A stretch of 64,000 bases of DNA from Burkholderia sp. L27(2015) (lineage in GTDB: Bacteria; Pseudomonadota; Gammaproteobacteria; Burkholderiales; Burkholderiaceae), in NCBI RefSeq assembly GCF_009765705.1, contig NZ_LMUX01000021.1, forward strand, positions 1,712,509-1,776,508, given 5' to 3'. Positions 17,488 to 26,006 of the stretch are shown in pieces. The position numbers and the translations under genes were made by a program. The notes under the pieces were generated by a model. The model was not told the DNA's origin, did no database searches, and saw only the letters and a list, made by a program, of their open reading frames with translations. The first letter of the stretch is position 1. The number at the start of each line of letters is the position of its first letter.

Positions 17488-18693
17488 TTATTCGAGCACC
17501 TGCAGGCTGCCGTCGGGCAGGTCCTTGATGAACATGAAGCCGAGGCCTTGCGGCTTGATTTCACGATCGCTGTCGAATTCATACATGCCGAGCACACCCT
17601 GATGATGCGTAGCCGCGAGGGCCTTGAGGAAGTCGTCGGGCTTCGTGCCGCCGCGCTTGAGCGCGTCGGCCACCAGCATCACCGCATCGTAGGTGACGAT
17701 GTCCCAGTGCGTGGTGGACTGCTTGGCGTTGATCGCTTTTTCCAGCGCGGGTTCGAACTTGGCGATGAAATCTTTTTGCGCCTCGGTCTCCTTCGGGTGT
17801 TGCAAGAAGAACGTGCCGCGCACCAGGCCGATCTTGCCGGCTTGCAGGCCGACCTGCTTCTCGAAGATGTAGGGCGGCGGCGGATAGTCGGAGAACACCG
17901 GGATCTGGATGTTGCCCTCGGCGTATTGCTTGACGAAGTTGGCCGCCTGCCCAGCCGCGATCGAGACGATCACGACATCGGGCTTGGCCGCCTGCACGCG
18001 CGTGAGCGTGGCGTACCAGTTGGCGTCTTCACGGTCCTGCGCTGCTTGCAGCACGATCTTGATGCCGGCGCGCTGCAGTATCTCGACCATGTTCTTGCTG
18101 AAACTCAAGCCGAAGTCGTCGTTTTCGACCAGCACGGCGGCGGTCTTGAACTTGAAGGTCTTGAGCAGCAAGGCCGCTTCGCGCGCGTTGATGTCGCTGT
18201 TCTGCATCACGCTTTGGAAAATATACGGTCCACCGTTCTTGGCGATGCCATTGGCGCTGGAGATCTGCACGATCATCGGCACTTTGGCGTCCGCGGCCAC
18301 CTGGGCAATGGCGATGGACGCGCTCGAGCACCATTCGCCTATGATGGCCTGCACGTGCTCCACGGTCACGAGACGCTGTGCCGCCGAGTACGCCGTGCGC
18401 GGCTCGCAGGCGCCGTCGGCGAACACCAGCTTGAGCTTATGGTTGCCGGCCAGCCCCTGTGCGTTGACTTCCTGCGCGGCCATTTCGGCCGCGACCCGGG
18501 CCGAGCGTCCGCCCCAGGCGGTGCTGCCTGTCAGGGGCAGCGCCACACCCACTGTGAAGGTGTCTGCGGTGTTTTGTGCTGCGGCTGGCCATGACGCGAG
18601 CGATAAAGCGGTGAAAGCCGCGGCACAAACGGTGGCACTCGCGGCGGTGCTCGCCAATGCATGAACGATGTGGCGAACGAAAGCGTTGCTCAT
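17488..18693 (-). CDS. Liv-type periplasmic substrate-binding protein
   Basis: A protein of about 401 residues. The ATG at 18693 has an AAGGAG site 9 bp upstream, so I prefer it to the longer open frame. A signal peptide is clear (ALASTAASATVCAAAFTALSLASWPAAAQ in two parts). The mature protein starts with FTVGVALPLTGSTAWGG, the usual type I binding-protein fold, with VIIGEWCSSASI-like hinge sequence. It is the first gene of the Liv operon and sets its specificity. The ligand is not predictable; the neighbouring enoate reductase, lactonase and MmgE/PrpD genes suggest an unsaturated or cyclic carboxylic acid. Confidence 0.9.
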   Translation of the reverse strand: MSNAFVRHIVHALASTAASATVCAAAFTALSLASWPAAAQNTADTFTVGVALPLTGSTAWGGRSARVAAEMAAQEVNAQGLAGNHKLKLVFADGACEPRTAYSAAQRLVTVEHVQAIIGEWCSSASIAIAQVAADAKVPMIVQISSANGIAKNGGPYIFQSVMQNSDINAREAALLLKTFKFKTAAVLVENDDFGLSFSKNMVEILQRAGIKIVLQAAQDREDANWYATLTRVQAAKPDVVIVSIAAGQAANFVKQYAEGNIQIPVFSDYPPPPYIFEKQVGLQAGKIGLVRGTFFLQHPKETEAQKDFIAKFEPALEKAINAKQSTTHWDIVTYDAVMLVADALKRGGTKPDDFLKALAATHHQGVLGMYEFDSDREIKPQGLGFMFIKDLPDGSLQVLE

Positions 18694-18952
18694 TGCGTTG
18701 TCTCCTTCTATTTTGGCGCTGGTATTCCAGCTTTTTATACGGGAATGAGCTTCCCGCTGCACGCGTTGCGTCAGCTCCTACCTTCTACCCCCTACGTTAG
18801 CCGTGCTGATCCAGCGGCGCGGCCGTCGAATTCGTACTGTGCGGCGAAACCGGCGTTCGATAAAGGCCGATCGATTCCAAAAGAGAGTGAATTCAATTCA
18901 TCAATGGCTGTGGAACTCACGCGGGTCCCCAGGGCCGGGTTCCGCCGGTCGT

Positions 18953-19903
18953 TCAGGCCGCGGCCGAAATGACCGGTCGACCCGGCGTCGCGAGAATTCG
19001 GTCCCACTGCGGATCGGCGGGCACCAGGGCGGTCAGGAAGTCGACGAAGGCGCGCACGCGCGGCGACATATGCTTGTTCGGCAAGTAGACGACCGATACG
19101 CTCGGGCCGACCGATACGAAGTCGCGCAACACGATTTGCAGCTTGCCTGCACGCACCGCTTTGGCCGCGACGAAGGTCGCCATGTGTGCGATGCCGGCGC
19201 CCGCGACCGCTGCGTCGAGCAGCGATTCGGCGTTATTGATGTTCAGGCAGCCCGATATCGGCATGTTGAAGGGCTCGCCGTCGCGCGCGAACGTCCATTC
19301 TCGATAGTGGCCGGCTTGCGGTATGAAATACGCGAGGCAGCGATGCTGGAGCAGATCTTCGGGCGTCTGCGGCGTGCCATGTTGGGCCAGGTACTCGGGC
19401 GAAGCACAGGTGACGAAGCGCAAATCGCATAATTTGCGTGCAATGACGCGTGAATCGCGCAGCTCGCCGATGTGGATTGCGACGTCCTTGCCTTCGTTGG
19501 AGATGTCCGTGATGCGGTCGCTCAGTTCAAGATCGAGCACCAGCTCAGGGTAACGCTTGGTGAATTCGCCCAGTGCCGGCGCCACCACGATGCGCCCGAA
19601 CCCGATCGGCATCTGCACGCGCACACGACCGTGCGGCGTGGCGCGCATGTGGGCGATGGCGGATTCCGCTTCGGCCACCTCACTAATGATCTGCCGGCAG
19701 CGATCGAGAAAAGCATGGCCTTCCTCGGTCAGGGTGATCCTGCGGGTGGTACGGTGTACGAGTCGCTGGCCGATCTCTTCTTCGAGTCGCGAGACCGCTT
19801 TGCTGACTGCCGAGGCGGAGAGTCCAAGGCGCTCACCGGCGGCGGTGAGGTTGGCGCTTTCGCCGACACTGATGAACAACGGGATCGCATTGAGATTTTT
19901 CAT
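18953..19903 (-). CDS. LysR-family transcriptional regulator
   Basis: The protein has 316 residues from the ATG at 19903; a GTG at 19930 would add nine residues. The helix-turn-helix is ANLTAAGERLGLSASAVSKAVSRLEEE, followed by LVHRTTRRITLTEEG. It belongs to the large DmlR/CrgA-like branch. It is divergent from the enoate-reductase operon and upstream of the Liv operon on the same strand (259-bp gap), so it may control either or both. Confidence 0.88.
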   Translation of the reverse strand: MKNLNAIPLFISVGESANLTAAGERLGLSASAVSKAVSRLEEEIGQRLVHRTTRRITLTEEGHAFLDRCRQIISEVAEAESAIAHMRATPHGRVRVQMPIGFGRIVVAPALGEFTKRYPELVLDLELSDRITDISNEGKDVAIHIGELRDSRVIARKLCDLRFVTCASPEYLAQHGTPQTPEDLLQHRCLAYFIPQAGHYREWTFARDGEPFNMPISGCLNINNAESLLDAAVAGAGIAHMATFVAAKAVRAGKLQIVLRDFVSVGPSVSVVYLPNKHMSPRVRAFVDFLTALVPADPQWDRILATPGRPVISAAA

Positions 19904-20055
19904 GGCGCCACGTTCGTGAATTGAATTCACACTTTAATGGAACTCTAGCATATTTATCCACCTCGTTTTTCGACGTACTCTGCTCGCAAGGCTGCACGCC
20001 CTGCCTGGATAGGGACTGTGAGCGCTCGAAGAAAGCGCGGCAATTCCTAAGCGGT

Positions 20056-20071
20056 TGGCAGATGAGCAGCA
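20056..20071 (+). promoter_or_regulatory. Weak candidate sigma54 (-24/-12) promoter
   Basis: TGGCAGATGAGCAGCA keeps the GG-N10-GC core and TGGCA...GCA of the sigma54 consensus but misses four other positions. It points toward the enoate-reductase operon, and a sigma54 activator gene (PrpR-like) lies at the other end of that operon. The match could be chance. Confidence 0.25.
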
Positions 20072-20093
20072 AATAAGCACCAAGCAAACACAA

Positions 20094-20137
20094 GACGAAC
20101 TCGAGACAAACTCGGGACAAATTCTGAACGAATTCAG
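20094..20137. repeat. Four tandem degenerate 11-bp repeats, helically phased
   Basis: Four adjacent 11-bp units read GACGAACTCGA, GACAAACTCGG, GACAAATTCTG and AACGAATTCAG (consensus GACRAAYTCNG). The period is close to one turn of DNA, so a protein reading each unit would bind along one face. They lie in the divergent promoter region, 84 bp upstream of the enoate-reductase start. Confidence 0.7.
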
Positions 20138-20220
20138 GAGACTCGGATGACCGGCAGGCATCAATCGCCACTCGCGAGACCGCGCGACGCATTCATGCGC
20201 GCGCAGTGCAGGCTCTCGTC

Positions 20221-22311
20221 ATGCTGATCGCACAACCTGGCCGGATCGGCCCGTTGACCTTGCGCAACCGCATCGTGATGGCGCCGATGGGTACTAACTA
20301 CAGCACCACCGACGGCCTTTCGACGCAGCGCGACAAACAGTATTACGCCGAACGCGCGCGTGGCGGCGTGGCCATGATCATGACGGAGGCGATGGTCGTC
20401 ACCGAGCACGCTCGTCCGCATCACAACTCGCTGTGCGTGTATCACGATCGCTTTATTCCCGGCCTGGCCAGCATCGTTGAAGCGATCAAGGAGCACGACT
20501 GCCACGTGTTCGGTCAGCTCAATCATCGCGGTGCACTATTGCGCCGCTCGGTGCTGAACATGGAGCCGGTTGGACCGTCCGCTTGGCATAACCCGAATAC
20601 GGGCGATGCAGTACGTGCGCTGACGCTGGCCGAGATCGACGAGATCCAGGGGCAGTTTGTCGCGGCTGCGCGGCGGCTCTGGCAGGCAGGCTACGACGGC
20701 GTCGAATTGCACGGCGGCAACGGCTATCTGTTCCAGCAATTTCTCACGCCGCGCATCAACAAGCGCACGGACCGGTACGGCGGCTCGCTCGAAAATCGCG
20801 TGCGACTGCTGCGCGAAACGCTGGAGCGTTTGCGCAACGACGTGCCGGATCTGTTGCCGATGGTGCGACTGAGCGCGACCGAATTCGTCGACGGGGGCTA
20901 CACGCAAGAAGAGATCATCGAGGTCGCGCGCGTCATGGAAAAGAGCGGCTGCGTTGCGCTCGACATTTCGGGCGGCAGCAATGAGAGCCCGCAATTGTCG
21001 AAGTACACGATCCAGCCGCCATCATTCCCGCGCGGATTTCTCGCGCCGTACGCCAAGCCGATCAAGCAGGCGGTGAGCATTCCGGTGTTCGTGGCCGGAC
21101 GCATCATCGACGCGGAAGATGCCGAGGCGGTGCTGGCCTCGGGCAGTGCCGATTTCATTTCGCTCGGGCGCGCGTTGTATGCCGATGCGCATTGGTGCGA
21201 CAAGGCGATGGGCAAGATCGACGCGCCGATACGGCAATGCATTTCGTGCAATGTGTGCTTCGAGCGGTTGACCTTGGAGAAGGACGTTTCGTGCGTGGTC
21301 AATCCGATGGTGGGCACCGAATTCGAAGCGCTGCGTTATGCGGAACCGCAATTGTCGCTCGTTGATCGGAGCCCTGGAGTTACCTCGGGGGGTATGTCGA
21401 ACGTAGCGGTTGGGATTGCCTCAACAAGCCGACGCGTACTGGTACTCGGCGCCGGCATTACGGGCATCGAGGCGGCGCGCTTGTTGGCGGGGCACGGGCA
21501 TTACGTCGAAGTATGGGAAAAACGCGACTGCGTAGGCGGCCAGATGCATCTCGCTGCGGCGGCGCCGGACAAGGCGGAAGTGTGGGGCGCGTGGAATTAT
21601 CGTTGGCAGGAGATCGAGGCGTTACGCGTGCCGGTGTTGACCGGACGGGACGCTACGATCGATCAGATACGCGAATTCCGCCCCGACCTGGTGGTCGTCG
21701 CGACCGGTGCCGAGCCGCGTCCGATCCCGTTCGATATCGCGGCGATGTCGCCGCAAGTGCGCGCACTCCATGCCTGGGACGTGCTCGGCGACCCACATAC
21801 GATACCGGCCGGCGCCAGCGTCACGATCATAGGCGGCGGCATGGTCGGCATCGAGACGGCCGATCTGCTCAGCGAGCGCGGCTCGCAGGTCTGTGTCGTC
21901 GAAGCATTGGGCAACCTGGCGCAGGGGATGGCGCGCAACAACCGGATGGAGCTGATCGAGCGCTTGCAACGACGCGGCACTCGTCTGCTCACCGAAACGC
22001 AAGTCGTGCAGATCGCCGGGCGCCGCATGGAAGTGCAAGGGCCGGGCGATGTTTCGAGCTGGATTGAGTTGGGCGATTTCTTGATCGTTGCGATCGGGCC
22101 GCGCTCCAACCGCGACGCGGTCGGTATGCTGGACACCGCCGGCATCGAATATGCGCTGGCCGGCGACTGCTATCGTCCTGGCGATTTTCTCAGTTGCATC
22201 CGCGATGCATGGATGATTGCGCTTAGCATGGAAACACGTTTCCGCACTGCCTCGGTGCGTGAGCCGGAACTTTCCCCTGCGCATTCCACAGTGCTGCTCT
22301 CTGCGACATGA
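20221..22311 (+). CDS. Fe-S flavoenzyme of the 2,4-dienoyl-CoA reductase / 2-enoate reductase / TMADH family
   Basis: A protein of about 696 residues with an N-terminal OYE-type TIM barrel (FMN; PMGTNY, VELHGGNGYLFQQFL with the active-site His/Asn region, DRYGGSLENR), a 4Fe-4S cluster motif CISCNVC followed 11 residues later by Cys, and a C-terminal FAD/NAD(P)H domain with two Rossmann motifs (VLGAGITGIEAARLL and IIGGGMVGIETADLL). The C-x2-C-x2-C spacing is that of trimethylamine dehydrogenase rather than FadH (C-x2-C-x3-C). The ATG at 20221 is chosen; a GTG at 20206 is possible. It is first in the operon with the lactonase-like and two MmgE/PrpD genes. A reduction of an enoate or a similar activated double bond is likely. 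Confidence 0.88.
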   Translation: MLIAQPGRIGPLTLRNRIVMAPMGTNYSTTDGLSTQRDKQYYAERARGGVAMIMTEAMVVTEHARPHHNSLCVYHDRFIPGLASIVEAIKEHDCHVFGQLNHRGALLRRSVLNMEPVGPSAWHNPNTGDAVRALTLAEIDEIQGQFVAAARRLWQAGYDGVELHGGNGYLFQQFLTPRINKRTDRYGGSLENRVRLLRETLERLRNDVPDLLPMVRLSATEFVDGGYTQEEIIEVARVMEKSGCVALDISGGSNESPQLSKYTIQPPSFPRGFLAPYAKPIKQAVSIPVFVAGRIIDAEDAEAVLASGSADFISLGRALYADAHWCDKAMGKIDAPIRQCISCNVCFERLTLEKDVSCVVNPMVGTEFEALRYAEPQLSLVDRSPGVTSGGMSNVAVGIASTSRRVLVLGAGITGIEAARLLAGHGHYVEVWEKRDCVGGQMHLAAAAPDKAEVWGAWNYRWQEIEALRVPVLTGRDATIDQIREFRPDLVVVATGAEPRPIPFDIAAMSPQVRALHAWDVLGDPHTIPAGASVTIIGGGMVGIETADLLSERGSQVCVVEALGNLAQGMARNNRMELIERLQRRGTRLLTETQVVQIAGRRMEVQGPGDVSSWIELGDFLIVAIGPRSNRDAVGMLDTAGIEYALAGDCYRPGDFLSCIRDAWMIALSMETRFRTASVREPELSPAHSTVLLSAT

Positions 22312-22386
22312 ATATCCGAATTCAGCACCCTGAAGCGCGTGCCGCAGCACTTATCACGGCTCCGATCAAAAAGGCCTAGAACCGAT

Positions 22387-23181
22387 ATGAACGAATACGA
22401 ATTATTTGCGATCCGTTACGCCACACGCGACGGCACCCGCAGCGCAAACTTTGTCGGCGGCGATGCGCACGATGGGCCGATGCCGATGGATTATTTTGTC
22501 TGGGTAGCGAAGAGCCCGGCGCACACCTTTGTGATCGATCTGGGTTTCACCGCGGAGGTCGCGGCACAGCGCAAGCGCGAGTTCCTGCGTTGCCCGACCG
22601 AGGGCCTGGCACTGGTCGGCGTCGACGCCAACGAAGTGCAGGACGTGATCATCACCCATCTGCACTACGACCACGTCGGCACCTTCGACAAATTCCCGAA
22701 GGCGCGCTTTCATCTTCAGGATGCCGAGATGGAATATGCGACGGGTCGCTATATGCGGCACAAGCGCTTTAACCACGGCTATGAAATCGACGACGTGGTC
22801 GGCATGGTCCGGCTGGTCTACAAGGACCGCGTGCAATTCCACGCCGGCGATGCCGAGCTGGCATCGGGCCTGAGCGTCCATCACATCGGCGGACATACGG
22901 CCGGGCTGCAATGCGTGCGCGTATGGACAAGGCGCGGCTGGGTGGTGGTGGCGTCGGACGCCAGCCACTACTACGAACACTTCGAGACCGACCGCTCGTT
23001 CACCACGGTGTTCCACATCGGACAGGCGCTGGAGGGCTACGACGTGCTGCGCCGTCTTGCCGACTCGCCGCGCCACATTGTGCCCGGCCATGACCCGCTG
23101 GTCATGGCGCGCTATCCGGCGGCATCGCCCGAACTCGAAGGCATCGTGGTGCGGCTGGACGCCGAGCCTATTCCTTATTGA
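22387..23181 (+). CDS. Metallo-beta-lactamase-fold hydrolase, N-acyl-homoserine-lactonase-like
   Basis: A 264-residue protein with the dinuclear zinc motif HLHYDHVG (HxHxDH) and the later ligands in HHIGGHTAG, VASDASHYY and VPGHDPLV. Sequence and length resemble the AttM/AiiA lactonase group. The ATG at 22387 matches the fold start. In this operon it more likely opens a lactone formed in a catabolic pathway than a quorum signal, because it sits 75 bp after the enoate reductase and 36 bp before an MmgE/PrpD gene. This is inferred from context. Confidence 0.85.
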   Translation: MNEYELFAIRYATRDGTRSANFVGGDAHDGPMPMDYFVWVAKSPAHTFVIDLGFTAEVAAQRKREFLRCPTEGLALVGVDANEVQDVIITHLHYDHVGTFDKFPKARFHLQDAEMEYATGRYMRHKRFNHGYEIDDVVGMVRLVYKDRVQFHAGDAELASGLSVHHIGGHTAGLQCVRVWTRRGWVVVASDASHYYEHFETDRSFTTVFHIGQALEGYDVLRRLADSPRHIVPGHDPLVMARYPAASPELEGIVVRLDAEPIPY

Positions 23182-23217
23182 TATCGCATCCAGGCCAAGA
23201 CCAGTGGAGACCACACC

Positions 23218-24618
23218 ATGAGCACCGAACAGCCGTCCTTGCTGCAGCACGCCAGCCGCGATCTGGCCGCGTTCTCGTCGCAGATCGAATACGAGGACCT
23301 GCCCGCCGAAGTGGTCGAGCGCATGAAGCTCAGCGTGCTCGACAGCCTGGGCTGCGTATTGTTCGGCACCTCGCTGCCGTGGACCGAACGTGTGCTCGAC
23401 ATGGTGCGCGCCGAGGGCGGGGTGCCCGTGGCGTCGGTGTTCGGTGTCGACACCAAGACGTCGATCTCGCAAGCGGTATTGGTGAACAGCACTGCAGGCC
23501 ACGCGTTCGAGCTCGACGATATCCACAAGGAATCCATCGTGCATCCGGGCTCGATCGCGGTGCCTGTCGTCTTGGCGTTTTCCGAGGCAAGACGACCGAT
23601 GGACGGACGCGAGCTGATCGCCGCCATCGTCGCGGGCTACGAGATCGGTACACGGGTGGGGAATGCCGCGACGATGAGCCTGTTTTATCGTGGCTTTCAT
23701 CCGCAGGGCTCCTCGGGCGTGTTCGTGGCCGCGGCCAGCGCCGCGCGTTCGATGCGTTTGAACGCTGGGCAGACCCAGCATGCGCTGGGCATCGTGGGCT
23801 CGCAGGCCGGTGGCCTGATGGCAGCGCAAGAAGGGGCGATGGTCAAGCGCTTCCACTCCGGGCGGGCTGCTCAAAGTGGCGTGTATTCAGCACTGCTCGC
23901 GGCGCGCGGCTTCACGGGCATCAGCGATGTGCTGGAAGCGGGCTACGGCGGCTACCTCAGCACTTACTCGGGCGAGCCCAAACCGGCCCGGCTCACCGAC
24001 GGCCTCGGCACCGTATGGGAAACCGCCAAGATCGGCTACAAGCCGCATGCGAGCGTGACCAGCATACATACGGCGCTGGATGCTCTGGCCCATTTGATGC
24101 GCGAGAACCATCTGAAAGCAGACGATATCGAATCGGTCGACGCGGCTTTGAGCAACATGACCCATGTGCATTGCGCATGGGAATACAAGGCGCAGGGCGT
24201 GACTGCCGCGCAGATGAACCTCTCGTACGGACTCGCGGTGATCGCCGTGGATGGTGTGGCTTTCGTCGAGCAGTATCGCGAGGACCGGCTGCGTGATCCA
24301 CGCTTGCTCGATTTCATCGGTCGCGTGAGCGCGCGCATCGATCCGGAAATCGATGCGATGGGTCCGGCCTATCGGCATGCAGCACGTATCACGGTGCGTA
24401 CCCGCGACGGCCGCACGCTGCGTCACGAGATTCTCAATCGACGCGGCAGCCCGGAGAACCCACTGGGCCGCGAGGACATCGAGTACAAATTCCGCCAGGT
24501 CACGGCCTCGGTGTTATCGAAGCGTCATATCGACCGCGTGGTCGAGCTTGTCGCGCAACTGGAGAAACTTGGCGACCTCCAGGAGTTGATTGCCATACTC
24601 GGCGCGGCACGGCCTTGA
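23218..24618 (+). CDS. MmgE/PrpD-family protein (first copy)
   Basis: A 466-residue protein of usual family length. The helical N-terminal domain holds HAFELDDIHKESIVHPGS (the conserved H..(F/L)DD element), GYEIGTRVG, and MVKRFHSGRAAQSG with the His/Arg pair that binds carboxylates. The family includes 2-methylcitrate dehydratase, cis-aconitate decarboxylase and iminodisuccinate epimerase, all acting on di- or tricarboxylates. It is one of three such proteins in this window, all clearly different in sequence. Which reaction it runs cannot be told. Confidence 0.87.
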   Translation: MSTEQPSLLQHASRDLAAFSSQIEYEDLPAEVVERMKLSVLDSLGCVLFGTSLPWTERVLDMVRAEGGVPVASVFGVDTKTSISQAVLVNSTAGHAFELDDIHKESIVHPGSIAVPVVLAFSEARRPMDGRELIAAIVAGYEIGTRVGNAATMSLFYRGFHPQGSSGVFVAAASAARSMRLNAGQTQHALGIVGSQAGGLMAAQEGAMVKRFHSGRAAQSGVYSALLAARGFTGISDVLEAGYGGYLSTYSGEPKPARLTDGLGTVWETAKIGYKPHASVTSIHTALDALAHLMRENHLKADDIESVDAALSNMTHVHCAWEYKAQGVTAAQMNLSYGLAVIAVDGVAFVEQYREDRLRDPRLLDFIGRVSARIDPEIDAMGPAYRHAARITVRTRDGRTLRHEILNRRGSPENPLGREDIEYKFRQVTASVLSKRHIDRVVELVAQLEKLGDLQELIAILGAARP

Positions 24619-24656
24619 ATGGTCCTTTTTTTCACCTACGACCCGACATTTCAACC

Positions 24657-25997
24657 ATGACACAGACCTCTGCCGAACGCGTTGCCCAGCATTTTCACGA
24701 TTTCAGCTATGCCCGCGTGCCTGTCGCGACGCGCGACGCGGTCAAGCGGTTGCTACTCGATTACCTCGGCGTCGGCTTGTCCGGCAGCCAAAGCGAATCG
24801 GGCCGCATTGCTCGCGAGTTCGCCAAGACACAAGGTGGCGTAGAGCAAGCCACGGTGATCGGCGGCAACATGCGTGTGCCGGCCGTGCTGGCCAGTTTCG
24901 CCAATGCGATTTCCGCACACAGCATCGAACTCGACGACATCGACGTGCTTGCACTATTTCACTTCAGCCCGCCGGTGTTTTCGGCAGCGCTGGCCGTGGG
25001 CGAAGCGGTGGGCGCAAGCGGCGAGGCATTGATCACGGCGCTGGCGGCCGGCTGCGAGATGATGGAACGGGTCAGCCGCGCGGCCAATTCGTCGCTGCGC
25101 AACCGCGGCTTTCACACGACGCCGACGACCGGCGTGTTCGGTGCAACCATCGCGGCCGCCTATTTGATGAAGCTCACGCCGGACCAGATCGTCTCGGCGC
25201 TCGGCCTCGCGGGTGCGCAGGCGTGCGGCCTGATGGAGATGTACGGCCCGTCGATGCAGAAGCGCTTCAATCCGGGGCCGGCCGCGCGCAACGGGGTCAC
25301 CGCCGCGACCATGGCTTCGCTCGGCTTTACGGGCGCGGCAACGATTTTCGATGGCGAGCGCGGTTTCCTGCGTGCATTTACCGATAAGCACGACGCCCGC
25401 GCGTTGACCGAAGGCTTGGACGCGCCCTACGAGTTGCTGATCGAATTCAAGCCGTACTCTTGCGCGCGGCCGATTCATAACGCGATCGATTGCGCGCTCA
25501 CGATCCGCAAGCAACACAAGCCCGACCTGATGGCGATTCGGCGCATCGTGATGGAACGGCATCCGGACTGGGCCCACTATCACCAGAACAAGACGCCGGC
25601 GACCTATCACGAGGCGCAGGTGAGCTTGCCGTATTCGGTTGCGGTCGCGCTGGAAGAGGGCGCCGCGCTGTTCGCGCAGTACCGCGACGACAAATTGAAA
25701 CAGCCGGGACTGCTGCATGCGATGGACGTGATCGAGATCGTCGCCAACGACACCTTGCCGCGTGGCGTCTCGTGCCGCATGACGATGGAGATGAACGATG
25801 GGTCCAGCTATGTCGCGCAAGTCGACGATCCGAAGGGATCGATCGGCAACCCGATGAACAACGACGAGCTGCGTATCAAGTTCGATAGCCTTGCCATGCC
25901 GGTGATCGGTGCGGATGGCGCGCGCCGTTTAGCCGATGCAGTCGCCGGCATCGAGTCGTCGGACGTCGCGTCACTGATGGGGTTGACGATGCGATGA
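24657..25997 (+). CDS. MmgE/PrpD-family protein (second copy)
   Basis: A 446-residue protein; the ATG at 24657 gives the normal N-terminus (MTQTSAERVAQHFHDFSY), while an upstream TTG is in frame but has no support. The family elements are HSIELDDIDV, GCEMMERVSR and MQKRFNPGPAARNG; compared with the first copy the conserved KRFHPGR histidine is replaced by Asn, which could change the reaction. It lies 38 bp after the first copy and ends 9 bp from the convergent PrpR-like gene. Paired MmgE/PrpD genes suggest a hetero-oligomer or two consecutive steps. Confidence 0.86.
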   Translation: MTQTSAERVAQHFHDFSYARVPVATRDAVKRLLLDYLGVGLSGSQSESGRIAREFAKTQGGVEQATVIGGNMRVPAVLASFANAISAHSIELDDIDVLALFHFSPPVFSAALAVGEAVGASGEALITALAAGCEMMERVSRAANSSLRNRGFHTTPTTGVFGATIAAAYLMKLTPDQIVSALGLAGAQACGLMEMYGPSMQKRFNPGPAARNGVTAATMASLGFTGAATIFDGERGFLRAFTDKHDARALTEGLDAPYELLIEFKPYSCARPIHNAIDCALTIRKQHKPDLMAIRRIVMERHPDWAHYHQNKTPATYHEAQVSLPYSVAVALEEGAALFAQYRDDKLKQPGLLHAMDVIEIVANDTLPRGVSCRMTMEMNDGSSYVAQVDDPKGSIGNPMNNDELRIKFDSLAMPVIGADGARRLADAVAGIESSDVASLMGLTMR

Positions 25998-26006
25998 CGC
26001 GTTTAT

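Larger units (their letters stand above)
19904..20220. other. 317-bp divergent regulatory region
   Basis: This gap separates the LysR gene from the enoate-reductase operon and must hold both promoters. It contains the phased 11-bp repeats (20094-20137) and a weak sigma54-like element (20056-20071). It is more AT-rich than its surroundings near 19930-19960. I see no credible small gene. Confidence 0.6.

Noticed and set aside
16729..18594. Plus-strand open frame of 621 codons
   Set aside because: Antisense to the livH and binding-protein genes. Its composition (His, Asp, Arg, Gln-rich) is the usual shadow of high-GC coding sequence.
22402..23874. Minus-strand open frame of 490 codons
   Set aside because: Antisense to the lactonase-like and first MmgE/PrpD genes; no motifs and no start signal.
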